A stretch of 27,410 nt of DNA from JBJXGV01 sp046160485. Its GTDB lineage: Bacteria; Orphanbacterota; Orphanbacteria; JBJXGV01. The notes below the pieces were generated by a model. The model was not told the DNA's origin. It saw nothing but the letters and a program-made list of their open reading frames with translations, and made no database searches. A program made the position numbers and the translations under genes. The stretch lies in contig JBJXGV010000051.1 in the NCBI GenBank assembly GCA_046160485.1, forward strand, positions 1-27,410, written 5' to 3'. Below are positions 7,739 through 17,400 of the stretch, in pieces. Every line of letters starts with the position of its first letter. Position 1 is the stretch's first letter.

Positions 7739-8266
7739 ATGAACTTCGATCTGGAGGAATCACTCGCGATTCTCGAGCGGACGCCGGGGACGCTTGCGGC
7801 GCTGCTCGCGAACGCGCCGGCCGCGTGGATTCGCGCGAACGAAGGGCCCGACACGTGGAGTGCGTTCGACATCGTCGGCCACCTCGTGTGCGGCGAAGAG
7901 ACCGATTGGATCCCGCGCGCTCGGATCATTCTCGAGTCGGGCGAGTCGCGCGCGTTCGATCCGTTCGACCGCTTCGCGATGATCGAGGCGTCGCGCGGAA
8001 AGACACTCGGCGATTTGCTCGACGCATTCGCGGCGCAGCGCGCGCGCAGTCTCGCGACGCTCCGCGGCTGGCGGCTCACCGCTGCCGACCTCGACCGGCG
8101 CGGCACGCATCCCGCCTTCGGCTCGGTGACGATGCGCGAGTTGCTCGCGACGTGGGTCGTGCACGACCTCGGGCACATCGCGCAGATCGCGCGCGTGATG
8201 GCGAAGCGCTACGCCGCGGATGTCGGGCCGTGGGTCGAGTATCTGCCGGTGCTCACGCGACGCTGA
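7739..8266 (+). CDS. DinB-like/YfiT-type putative metal-dependent protein
   Basis: This 175-aa protein has the predicted four-helix bundle of the DinB/YfiT superfamily. Typical features are an N-terminal helix, WSAFDIVGHLVCGEETDW (first metal-ligand His in GHL) and a C-terminal VVHDLGHIAQIARVMAKRY with the paired histidines of the HxxxH-type site. Members bind a divalent metal and include thiol-dependent transferases (bacillithiol or mycothiol S-transferases) and many proteins of unknown role. The exact reaction cannot be read from the sequence. The stop codon is 6 bp from the stop of the convergent kinase gene, leaving no room for a separate terminator. Confidence 0.85.
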   Translation: MNFDLEESLAILERTPGTLAALLANAPAAWIRANEGPDTWSAFDIVGHLVCGEETDWIPRARIILESGESRAFDPFDRFAMIEASRGKTLGDLLDAFAAQRARSLATLRGWRLTAADLDRRGTHPAFGSVTMRELLATWVVHDLGHIAQIARVMAKRYAADVGPWVEYLPVLTRR

Positions 8267-8272
8267 CGGGGG

Positions 8273-11158
8273 CTACGACGCGCGCGGCGGCGCGGCCGAC
8301 GCGGCGCGCCAGCGCGCGGCGTCGTCGCGGCGCCCCGCCTTCTCGTAGAGCGCGGCGAGGTCCGCGGCGATCTCGCGCGTGCGCGGGTGCTCCGCGCCGA
8401 GCCCTGCGGCGACGACCTCGTGCGCGGCGAGAAGTTCGCGCTCCGCCTCGTCGCGCCGCCCGAGCGCGGCGAGCGCGCGCCCGTGGTTCGCGCGAAAAAC
8501 CCCCGTGTTCGGATGCCGCGCGGGGAAGGCGCGTTCGCCGAGCGCGAGCGCCGCGGCGAACGTCGTCTCCGCCTCCGCCGCGCGCGCCTGATCGAGGAGC
8601 GCCTTGCCGAGGTTGTTCGTCGCGATGGCGACCAGCGGATGCTCGCTGCCGTGAAGTTGCCGGAACACGGAGAGCGCCTCCTCGAACGCGGCCTGCGCCT
8701 CCTTGTGCCGCCCCATCAGACGATAGAGCGCGCCGAGATTGTTGAGCGGATTCGCGCTGTCGTGATTCACCGCGCCGTAGAGGCGGCGCATCGTCGCCAG
8801 AGCGGCGAGCCGCAGCGCGAGCGCCTCCTCGTATTCGCCCCGGTTCTGCAGCGCGACCGCAAGGTTGTCCTTCATCTTCGCGACCTCCGAGTTCTCGTCG
8901 CCGAGGGACGCCTGAAGAAGCGCGATCGCCTCGCGCAGGCAATCCTCCGCCTCGTCGAGGCGCCCTGCCGAAATCAGCACGTTGCCGAGATTGCCGAGCG
9001 ACAGCGCCGTCGAAGCGTGCGCGGGTCCGAGGATGCGCCGTTCGATCGCGAGCGATTCGCGATGAAGGCTCTCCGCTTCGGCGAGCGACCCCTTGGTGGC
9101 GAGCACGCTCGCGAGCGTCGCCGCGACGTTCGCGACGTTCGCGTGGTCGCCCGAGTACGCGTGGCGCGCGTTGGCGAGCGCCTCGCGCGCCAGCGTCTCC
9201 GCGGAATCGTAGCGGCCCAGCTTCTCGTGGAGGCGCGCGCGCTCGGCGAGGCTTCCGGCCAACTCGGCGGGGTTGGCCGCGCTCGCCGTCGCGTCGTTGC
9301 CGCCGCTGCCTCCGACGAGCCCGCTACTTCCCTCCACGCCGCCGGCGCCGCGCGCGATCGCGATCGCCGCCGCGAGGAGCGAGTCGGCTTCCTCGTAGCG
9401 ACCGAGATTCGTGAGGTTCGCGCCGCGGAGATGGAGGAGCCGCCCGCGCAACGAGCCCGCCGGCGGCGGCAGCGCGTCGATCGCACCCGCGATCGCCGCG
9501 TAGCCCGACTCCGCCTCTGCATAGCGACGCCGCCGCATGTCGAGATCCGCGAGCGCCAGTTCGCTCTCGAGCGTCTCGACGGAGTGCGCGCCCGCACTCG
9601 CGCGCCGCATTTCGGCGGCCGCGCGCACGTGCGCCTCCGCCTCATCGAAGCGCCCGAGCCCCATGTAGGTCGTGCCGAGCGCGTGGCGCAGCGCCGCCGC
9701 GACGCGCGGCGACTCCGCGGCGCCTCCTTCGAGCAGCCGCGCCGCGCGATCGACCATCTCACGCACGGTCACGTCGCCCCCGCGCGGGTTCTCCTCCGGG
9801 TTCGCCTCGCTCACCATTTCGGTGAGGAACGCGTTGACCGCGGTCGCGACCTCCGCCTGGCGTCGCGCCTCTTCCTCCGCGTGCCGCGCCTCGCGCTCGG
9901 CGCGCCGCGCGCGCACCGCCTGCGTCGTCGTCGCGGCGATCCCGACGAGGAGCGTCACGACGACAGCCGTCGCACCGACGATCAGCGCGCGATGGCGCCG
10001 CGCGAGCTTCCCGAAGCGATACGCCGTGCTCGGCGGCCCCGCGAGCACCGGCTCGTCGCGCAGATGCCGCACGACATCGTCGGCGAGCGCCGCCGCCGAG
10101 GGATAGCGCCGCGCGCGATCCTTCTCCATCGCGCGCATCACGATCCAATCGAGGTCGCCGCGTAGCGCGCGCACATGTTCGCTCGGCCGCAGCGGCTCCT
10201 CCTCGCGCAAGATGCGCTGCGCCTCGGAGAGACCCGCGCCGCGCAGCCGCTCCGACTCGAACGGGAGCCGCCCCGCGAGAATGCGATAGAGCAGCACGCC
10301 GAGCGAGTAGACGTCGGTGCGCGTATCGACATCGATTCCGCTCGACGCCGCCTGCTCGGGGCTCATGTACTCGGGCGTCCCGAGGAATTCGCCGGCGCGC
10401 GTGTGCATCGTTTCGCCGCCGCTCGCCGCCGCCGCCGCCTTCGCGATGCCGAAATCGATCACCTTCGGAAGCGCCTTTCCGTCCGCCGTCGCGACGAGCA
10501 CGTTCGACGCCTTGATGTCGCGATGAATGATTCCCTTTTGATGCGCGTGCTCGACCGCGCGGCAGACCGCGACGAAGAGATCGAGCCGCTCGCGCGTCGA
10601 GGGCGCGCGGCGATCGCAGTAGTCGGTGATCGACTCGCCCGGCACGAGTTCCATCACGAAGTAAGGACGCCCCGTCTCCGTTGCGCCCGCGTCGAGCACC
10701 TTCGCGACGCCGGGATGATCCATGAGCGCGAGCGCCTCGCGCTCCGCGCCGAAACGCGCGAGGATCGCCTTCGAATCCATTCCCGCCTTCAAGATTTTCA
10801 GCGCGACGCGGCGTTTGACCGGCGTGGTTTGCTCTGCGGCGAAGACCTCGCCGAAGCCGCCGACGCCGAGGCGCTCGGCGATGCGATAGGGGCCGATCTG
10901 CTCGGGGGGCGGCGCGTCGAGCGTCGCGGAGGACGCGCGCGACGCCGTCGCGGCGCCGGACGCCGCGGCGCGCTCGACGACGCGCGGCAACACCGGCGGT
11001 TCCGGGCGCGCGTCGAGCGCGAGGAGCGCCTCGAGTTCGGCGCGCATCGCCGCGTCGCCCGCGCAGCGCGCATCGAGAAACGCCGCGCGCTCCCCCGCCG
11101 GCAGCGCGACGCACTCCGAGAAAAGCGTCTCGAGGCGAACGAGCCGGCTCTCGGTCAT
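8273..11158 (-). CDS. Membrane Ser/Thr protein kinase with C-terminal TPR repeats
   Basis: The 961-aa protein has the following order: an N-terminal helical segment (1-50) with ERAAFLDARCAGDAAMRAE, common in large bacterial kinases of this type; a linker; then a Hanks-type kinase domain (about 89-375). The kinase has a glycine loop GVGGFGEV (98-105), VALK with Lys121, HRDIKASN with Asp214, DFG (235-237) and GTPEYMSPE (260-268), so every catalytic element is present. A single membrane helix lies at about 391-411 (ALIVGATAVVVTLLVGIAA), followed by a charged coiled-coil-like stretch and about ten TPR units to the end. The kinase should be cytoplasmic with the TPR part across the inner membrane as sensor or scaffold (inferred topology). 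A Gly/Ser-rich insert (about 618-635) interrupts the TPR array. It is 13 bp downstream of the sigma-factor gene, in one operon. This kinase-TPR type with a sigma factor is a recurring pair in Planctomycetes, Acidobacteria and related phyla. Confidence 0.93.
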   Translation of the reverse strand: MTESRLVRLETLFSECVALPAGERAAFLDARCAGDAAMRAELEALLALDARPEPPVLPRVVERAAASGAATASRASSATLDAPPPEQIGPYRIAERLGVGGFGEVFAAEQTTPVKRRVALKILKAGMDSKAILARFGAEREALALMDHPGVAKVLDAGATETGRPYFVMELVPGESITDYCDRRAPSTRERLDLFVAVCRAVEHAHQKGIIHRDIKASNVLVATADGKALPKVIDFGIAKAAAAASGGETMHTRAGEFLGTPEYMSPEQAASSGIDVDTRTDVYSLGVLLYRILAGRLPFESERLRGAGLSEAQRILREEEPLRPSEHVRALRGDLDWIVMRAMEKDRARRYPSAAALADDVVRHLRDEPVLAGPPSTAYRFGKLARRHRALIVGATAVVVTLLVGIAATTTQAVRARRAEREARHAEEEARRQAEVATAVNAFLTEMVSEANPEENPRGGDVTVREMVDRAARLLEGGAAESPRVAAALRHALGTTYMGLGRFDEAEAHVRAAAEMRRASAGAHSVETLESELALADLDMRRRRYAEAESGYAAIAGAIDALPPPAGSLRGRLLHLRGANLTNLGRYEEADSLLAAAIAIARGAGGVEGSSGLVGGSGGNDATASAANPAELAGSLAERARLHEKLGRYDSAETLAREALANARHAYSGDHANVANVAATLASVLATKGSLAEAESLHRESLAIERRILGPAHASTALSLGNLGNVLISAGRLDEAEDCLREAIALLQASLGDENSEVAKMKDNLAVALQNRGEYEEALALRLAALATMRRLYGAVNHDSANPLNNLGALYRLMGRHKEAQAAFEEALSVFRQLHGSEHPLVAIATNNLGKALLDQARAAEAETTFAAALALGERAFPARHPNTGVFRANHGRALAALGRRDEAERELLAAHEVVAAGLGAEHPRTREIAADLAALYEKAGRRDDAARWRAASAAPPRAS

Positions 11159-11171
11159 CGCACGCGGCGCC

Positions 11172-11747
11172 TCACGCGGGCGGCGCCTCGAGTTCGCGCG
11201 CGAGCCACACTCGCAGGAACCGCCACTTCCGCTCGACGGTGCGGACCGACGCGCCGATCAGGTCGGCGATCTCGGCGAACGTGAGGCCGGTATAGAAGTG
11301 AAGTAGCACGAGTTTGTGGCCGTCGCCGTCTTCCTTCTCGAGTTTCGTGAGTGCGGCGTCGAGCGCGAGCACATCCTCCGGCGAGCCGTCGAAGATCCAG
11401 GGCAGGTCGTCCTCGAACGGGACGCGCTCCTGATCGCCGCCGCGCTTGCCGCTCGACTTGCGCCGCGCGTCCTCGACGAGGATGTCGCGCATCGCGCGCG
11501 CCGCAGTGAAGTAGAAGTGCCGCGTCCCTTCCCAACCCTTCGGATTGCGATCGACGATGCGCAGGTACGCCTCGTGAACGAGCGCCGTCGTCTGCAGCGT
11601 TGCGCCCGCAGGGAGGCTCGACACCTTGGCGGAGGCGAGCCCGCGCAACTCGCGGTAGATCGCGGGGAAGACGCGGCGCGCGGCATCGGCGTCGCCGCTT
11701 GCGGCCTGATTGAGCAGAAGCGTGATTTCACGTTCGAGGTTTTCCAC
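11172..11747 (-). CDS. ECF-type RNA polymerase sigma factor (TIGR02999-like)
   Basis: This 191-aa protein starts at GTG 11747 with GGAGG 5 nt upstream. Region 2 is seen at about residues 20-95 (FPAIYRELRGLA, TALVHEAYLRIVD, HFYFTAARAMRDILVEDARR). Region 4 is seen at about 128-188 (VLLHFYTGLTFAEIADLIGASVRTVERKWRF), a clear helix-turn-helix. The RDILVEDARRK and VERKWRFLRVWL signatures match the sigma family often found beside large Ser/Thr kinases. No anti-sigma factor is visible, so control by the co-transcribed kinase is a reasonable inference. It is first gene of the operon and divergent from the caspase-like peptidase gene. Confidence 0.9.
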   Translation of the reverse strand: MENLEREITLLLNQAASGDADAARRVFPAIYRELRGLASAKVSSLPAGATLQTTALVHEAYLRIVDRNPKGWEGTRHFYFTAARAMRDILVEDARRKSSGKRGGDQERVPFEDDLPWIFDGSPEDVLALDAALTKLEKEDGDGHKLVLLHFYTGLTFAEIADLIGASVRTVERKWRFLRVWLARELEAPPA

Positions 11748-11821
11748 GTGCGCCTCCGGGTCGTGCGGCCGCCGCTAACGCTGCGAGCAAACTCGGGAGC
11801 GCGGGGATGCGGCGGAGCCCG

Positions 11822-11830
11822 ATTCTAGCA
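11822..11830 (-). promoter_or_regulatory. Putative extended -10 promoter for the sigma factor/kinase operon
   Basis: The minus strand reads TGCTAGAAT: a TG-N extended element plus TAGAAT (5 of 6 match to TATAAT). The predicted start near 11815 gives a leader of about 68 nt. No good -35 box is present, as is common for extended -10 promoters. Confidence 0.4.
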
Positions 11831-11973
11831 CCGCTCCCCGATGGGCGCCCCGCTCCGAGACAGCCGCGCTAGCCGCCAGCCGCGAAAAAACCGTGTCGGG
11901 TTCGGCGTCCAGTTTGCGGCTGATCTGGTGAGTGGACGCATGGTGCGCCCAGTTCCCGGAGGTTCTCGTCGTG

Positions 11974-14418
11974 ATGAAATGCTCGTTGGTTCTTCGCACA
12001 CCACTAACCCGCGCGCTGTTGCTCACAGTGTCGCTTCTGTTTGGGATCTCCTGCGCGAGCGACTCGCCGAACGCGCCCGAGATCCCCGCGCCCCCGAGCG
12101 GAGCGGCTGTCGCGGGATTCGTGTACCGCGTGGAGACCGGAGCAACAGCCGGTGCGCCGGGCGTTGCGCCGCTCGACGCGCCGCACGTCACGTCACGCAC
12201 GGTGGCAGGCGAAACGTTTGTCATCGTCGACGCGCCGGCCGCGGCGCCCGCGGGCGCGACGCCCGTCGCGGACGCTCGCCTAACCATCGTCGACCTCGAC
12301 GGGTTCGTCGTCGCGCGCGGCACGGCCGACGCGGCGGGCGCGTTTCAGCTCGGAGACCTCGGAGCCGGATGGCGCGCACTCGAGGTGCGCGTCGGCGCGT
12401 CGCCGGGTGATCTCGTCGCGACGCTCGAGTTCACCGCGATCGCGGACGCGACGATCGCTCTCGGTCGCGCGCACGCGGTCTCGCGCGAGGCGGCGGCAGC
12501 ACTCGCACTCGCCGCCGTCCCCGACGATGCCCTCGTCCTCGGCACGCTTCAGCCGCTCCCCGCGGGAACGCGCGTTCGCCCCGGCCGCGACGGCGACGCA
12601 TCCCCTCGCGCCCGCACCCTCGCCGCCGACGCGTGGCTCTTCTTCGCGGACCTCGAGCCGAACGCGCGCTTCGATCACGCGGTGGAGTACATCTTCGTCG
12701 ATGCGGCCAACGGCGCCGTGACGCGCGTCACCGACGCGACCGAGCCGCCGGCCATCAACGGGAGCGCCGCGTGGGCATCCGACCTCGCGTTCGTGCGCTA
12801 CGACGGGATCGACTTCGAGAGCTTCGATCCCGACGACATGCCGGCGGGCGCGAGTGCGGCGCTTTCGTCGGAGATCGTGCGCGCGCCCGATGGCGCGGCG
12901 CGGCTCTCCACGCGCGCGGGAGCCGGAGCGGCCGCGAGTGCGCGACCCGCGTCGCCGCCCGCGCGAATCCCGCGCGCGAACCTTGCCTCCGCGATCGCAG
13001 CCGCTACGTCTTCCGCCCCCGACGACATCTTCACGATCGCCGTCCGCGGCAGCTCCGGCTCGGACATCGCCACCGACTTCGCGAACATGTCGAAGCTCTT
13101 CGAGAGCCTCGCGCCGAATCCGGCGAATCGCATGACGATGGAGTACCCGGCGTTCACGATCGAGGCGGCGGCCGTCGAGTACTCGCGGCGCATCAACGCG
13201 CTGCGCGATCGCATCGAGGCGCGGCTGCGCGCGGGCGGCAAGCCCGTGCTCTATTACTTCGTGTCGAGCCACGGCGCGCTCGAGATGGATGGGTCGGCAT
13301 CCGGCGCGTTCATACTCGAGTACGTCGACGGCGAGAAGGGGACATCGGGCCCCGGCGGAACGCTCCTGAAGCGGCTGCGCCCGTGCAAGATTTACGCGCT
13401 GCTCGATTTCTGCTGGGCGCAGACGTTCGCGGACGCGCTGATTCAGTTGTACACGCCCGATCCGGTGAACGAGCGCCCCGAACTCTTCGCCTTCGCAGCG
13501 TGCGACGCGAACGAAACCGCGAAGAGCTACGACACGTGGCAAGCGTACATCCCGCTCTTCTCGCGCACGCCGGGCGGCGTTTTCACGAACGCGATTCGCG
13601 GGCGCATGTCGCTTGCGCCCGACGGAAAGCTCAACGGCCTCCAGAATCCCGACGGCTCGCTGCTCACCGAGTTGGCCACGCTCACGACGCCGGACGGCGA
13701 TCAGCATCCGAAGTTGTCCACGCTCGCGGGCGATCCCAACTGGTGCAAGCGCCTGCTCGAGACGAGCGCGACATCGCTCGACTTCCGTCACAACGGCATC
13801 ACGGATCCGGTGCCGTACGCGATCGGCGATCTCGCGATCATGAGCAACTCGAGCGTGGCGGTGACGTGGTCGGTCGCGACGGGGAACGCCGCGATCGCCG
13901 CGCAGCCCGCCGCGGGAACGCTCGCGCCCGGCGGCACAGCGAAGATCTCATTCCTCTACACGGGCGGCGCCCAAAGCCCGTTCACGACGAACATCGTGTT
14001 CACCGCGTCCGAAGGCGCCGGCCAGCGAACGGAGGAGACGACGATTCCGCTCACGGCGCGAATCGGCGAGGGCTTCGTCGAGCGCGAGTTCGAGATCGAA
14101 GCGCCGCTCGGCCCGCTCTCCGGGCGAGTCTACGAGTTGTTCCTCCGAATCCCGGAGGGCGCGATCGTCGAGTCGACGGAACTCATCGATACGACGACGG
14201 GCAAGCCTCCCGCCGCCGTGCCGTGGCCGGCCGCGCCGTTCGTGAACTACGTGCTGATGTACGAAGGCGAGCGGGGCACCACCCCGCGCGAGTACGGCAT
14301 CCGCTTCCGCTTCGAAAACCTCACGCTCGAATCCTGCACGGTGTGCGGGCGCACGCCGTGGAGGTACCGAATCAACTACTCGTTCCCGCGCGGCCCATCC
14401 GTCGCGCGGAACGATTGA
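11974..14418 (+). CDS. Lipoprotein with caspase/legumain-like (clan CD) cysteine peptidase domain
   Basis: The 814-aa protein has a basic and hydrophobic N-terminus ending FGISC, a lipobox-like site with Cys27, so it is probably outer-membrane anchored. Residues about 45-130 look like a carboxypeptidase-regulatory beta-sandwich. Residues about 150-260 resemble a PepSY/FTP-type propeptide (SREAAAALALAAV ... HAVEYIFVDAANGAVTRV). An Ala/Pro-rich linker follows. The core has the clan CD pattern: strand VLYYFVSSHG (His433), strand IYALLDFCWAQTF (Asp478, Cys480, 47 residues on) and FAFAACDANETAKSY (Glu514). DFCWAQTF resembles the D-T-C-Q-A-x-T active-site stretch of family C13. A BACON/Ig-like domain (about 615-700) and an unrecognised C-terminal domain with Cys-x-x-Cys follow. 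ATG 11974 is used; GTG 11971 has better spacing from GGAGG (11958-11962). It is 13 bp upstream of the beta-helix gene, a likely operon. Substrate unknown; gingipain-like C25 is a less likely alternative. Confidence 0.75.
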   Translation: MKCSLVLRTPLTRALLLTVSLLFGISCASDSPNAPEIPAPPSGAAVAGFVYRVETGATAGAPGVAPLDAPHVTSRTVAGETFVIVDAPAAAPAGATPVADARLTIVDLDGFVVARGTADAAGAFQLGDLGAGWRALEVRVGASPGDLVATLEFTAIADATIALGRAHAVSREAAAALALAAVPDDALVLGTLQPLPAGTRVRPGRDGDASPRARTLAADAWLFFADLEPNARFDHAVEYIFVDAANGAVTRVTDATEPPAINGSAAWASDLAFVRYDGIDFESFDPDDMPAGASAALSSEIVRAPDGAARLSTRAGAGAAASARPASPPARIPRANLASAIAAATSSAPDDIFTIAVRGSSGSDIATDFANMSKLFESLAPNPANRMTMEYPAFTIEAAAVEYSRRINALRDRIEARLRAGGKPVLYYFVSSHGALEMDGSASGAFILEYVDGEKGTSGPGGTLLKRLRPCKIYALLDFCWAQTFADALIQLYTPDPVNERPELFAFAACDANETAKSYDTWQAYIPLFSRTPGGVFTNAIRGRMSLAPDGKLNGLQNPDGSLLTELATLTTPDGDQHPKLSTLAGDPNWCKRLLETSATSLDFRHNGITDPVPYAIGDLAIMSNSSVAVTWSVATGNAAIAAQPAAGTLAPGGTAKISFLYTGGAQSPFTTNIVFTASEGAGQRTEETTIPLTARIGEGFVEREFEIEAPLGPLSGRVYELFLRIPEGAIVESTELIDTTTGKPPAAVPWPAAPFVNYVLMYEGERGTTPREYGIRFRFENLTLESCTVCGRTPWRYRINYSFPRGPSVARND

Positions 14419-14431
14419 AGGAGGCTCGGAG

Positions 14432-17400
14432 ATGACTTCCCGCTCACGATTCGCTCGCATACGAATGGGCGCGCTCGCGCTGACCGTCGCTATCGCGCTC
14501 GGCGCCACCGCGGCCCCACTCATCGTGCCAGACGGAAGCGCGTTCGCCGCCACGTTCGTCAGCGGCGACGTGTCGGGCGTTTGGAACGCCGACGACGATC
14601 CGTACATCCTATCCGGAAACGTGACGGTTCCGGCCGGCCAGACGCTCACGATCTTGCCCGCGGTCGCGGTGCGCGCCGCGCCGGGTCTCTACATTCAAGT
14701 GTTCGGAACTCTCACGGCCGATGGCACGCCCACGCAGCCGGTGACGTTTACGAGCTACTCCGACAGCGCGGGCGGCTCGCCCCAGCCCGGCGACTGGGTC
14801 GGCCTCTACGCGCAATCAGGCTCGGTCGTCACGCTCAACAACACCTACATGCGCTACGGCGGCGGCAGCGGCGGCGCGAATCTCGCGACATCCGCCGGGT
14901 CGGCGGCGTCCGTCACGTGGAGCGGCGGATTCTGCGACCTCTCGCTCACCGACGGCATTCGCATCTCTTCGGCGGACATCTCGCTCTCGAATCTCGAGGT
15001 GACCGGAAATGGCGATGACGGCATCGAGTTGACGCCGACGAATCCGCCGTATCTGAATCTTGTCGATTGCGATCAGAACGCCGGCGCCGCGATCCGCGTG
15101 AATCAGAATCCCGGATCGTTCCCGGGGACGCTCACCGGCAGCGGCAACGACACGAACGGAATCGTCATCGCCGGCTCGCTCGGCGGAGCGGCGCTCAACG
15201 GAACGTGGAATTGGGGATTCAACTTCGAGTTGCCGTATGTCATCGAGGGGATCGTGACGGTCGGCGCGGGCGACACGCTCGAAGTCGCCCACCGCGCGAC
15301 CGTCAAGCTCGCCAACCCGAGCGCCTATCTTCACGTTATCGGCACGGGAGCGCGGCTTCGCACGCTCGGATTCGCGGGGCAGCGCGTCGTCTTCACGTCG
15401 ATGAAGGACGACGGCATCGGCGGTGACACGAACGGCGACGGCGGCGCAACGTCCCCCGCGCCCGGCGATTGGCAGGCGATCTACGTCAACAACGATTGCT
15501 CGGTCGATCTGGCGTGGACCGACATGCGCTACGGCGGCTCCGCGGGGCAGGCGAACCTTGCGACCTCCGCGGGAGCCGTGGCGTCATTCGTCTGGAACGG
15601 CGGCGTGACGTCGTTCTCCGCGAACGACGGTGCTCGCGTCACGTGCATCAACTTCGCGATCTCGAACGTCGACGCCAATGACAACGCGGCGGACGGCTTC
15701 GAGATCACGCCGACGAACCCGCCCGTCTTCACGAATTTCTTCGTCGCGAACCGAAACGGCGGCTACGCGATGCGCGTCACGCAGAACCCGGGCTCGTTCC
15801 CCGGCGGTTGGCTCGGCGGCAACAACGGCGTCAACGGCGTCTACGTGACCGGGACTTTGGGCGGCGCGGCTGTAGCACAGACATGGCGATGGGGCGCGAG
15901 CGCGGCGCTTCCGTTCGTCATCGGCCAACTCGACTGCACCGGCCCCGATACGCTCGAGATCGCTGCAGCGACGGTGGTGAAGTTCGACGCGAGCAGTTCG
16001 TTCCTTCATATCATCGCGGCGGGCGCGCACCTGCGCACGCTCGGCACGAGCGGGGCGCCGGTCTGGTTCACGTCGCGCAAGGACGACACGGTCGGCGGCG
16101 ACACCAACAACGACGGCGCGGCGTCATCGCCCGCCGGCGGCGACTGGCAGGCGCTCTACTTGAACAACTCGTGCACCGCCGAACTCAACGCCGCCGAACT
16201 CGCGTTCGGCGGCGCGGGGAATCTCGCCAACGTGATGACGAGCGCGGGGCCGGCGGCATACGTGAGTTGGAACGGCGGCGGCACGCACAACAGCGCCAAC
16301 GACGGCATGCGTCTCTCGTGCGTCAACTCGTCGTTCGCGAATATGAGCGCGAACGGCAACGCGGCCGACGGGCTCGAGATCACACCGACCTATCCGCCCG
16401 TGTTCGACAACATCTCCGCGAGCTACAACGCCGGTTACGGCATGCGCATCACGCAGAGCCCGGGCTCGTTCCCCGCGAATCTCTCCGGCAGCGGCAACGG
16501 GATGAGCGGGGTCTACGTCACCGGCTCGCTCGGCGGCTCCGCGGCGAATCAGAAGTGGCTGTGGGGCGCGAATCCGCTCTTTCCGTACATCGTCGGCCAA
16601 CTCGACTGCACCGGCCCCGATTCGCTCGAGATCGCCGCGGGCGCGGTCGTGAAGTTCGACGCGAGCAGTTCCTACCTGCACATCAATGCGGCCGGCGCGC
16701 ACCTGAGCACCCTCGGCACGAGCGCGAACCCGGTCTGGTTCACGTCGCGCAAAGACGACGCGCGCGGCGGCGACACGAACGGCGACGGCGGCGGCTCGGC
16801 GCCCGCGGGCGGCGATTGGCAGGCGCTCTACATCAACAACTCGTGCACGATCGACCTGAACGGAACGCACCTCGCGTACGGTGGCGGCGCCGGTCTGGCG
16901 AACATGACGACCTCGGCGGGTCCGGCGGCGGCGCTCTCATGGAACGGCGGCGGCGCGCACAACAGCGCGAACGACGGTATTCGCGTCGCGTGCACAGCGT
17001 CCTCCTTCGCGAATCTGGAATTCAGCGGGAACGCGATCGACGGCTTGGAGGTTGTCCCGACGAACCCGCCGGCGTTCGACGCGATCGCCGCGAACAACAA
17101 CGCGGCGTATGGAGTGCGCGTCACGCAGAACCCCGGCTCGTTTCCCGGCAACATCACGGGGTCGGGCAACGGCGTGAACGGAATCTACGTGACGGGCTCG
17201 CTCGGCGGACCGGCCCCGAATCAGCAGTGGTCGTGGGGGGCGAACCCGAGTTTCCCCTACGTCGTCGGCCAGTTGGATTGCACGGGACCCGACTCGCTCC
17301 AGATCGCCGCGGGATCTGTCGTGAAGTTCGACGCGAGTAGTTCGTACCTTCATATCAACGCGGCGGGTTCTCACATGCGCACGCTCGGCACGAGCGACGC

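Noticed and set aside
8387..11284. Two long plus-strand frames (592 and 369 codons) opposite the kinase gene
   Set aside because: Arg-rich with no domain; the kinase on the minus strand has every catalytic motif and TPR structure.
12280..13791. 503-codon minus-strand frame opposite the peptidase gene
   Set aside because: Arg/Val-rich shadow; the plus strand carries a lipobox, catalytic motifs and operon spacing.
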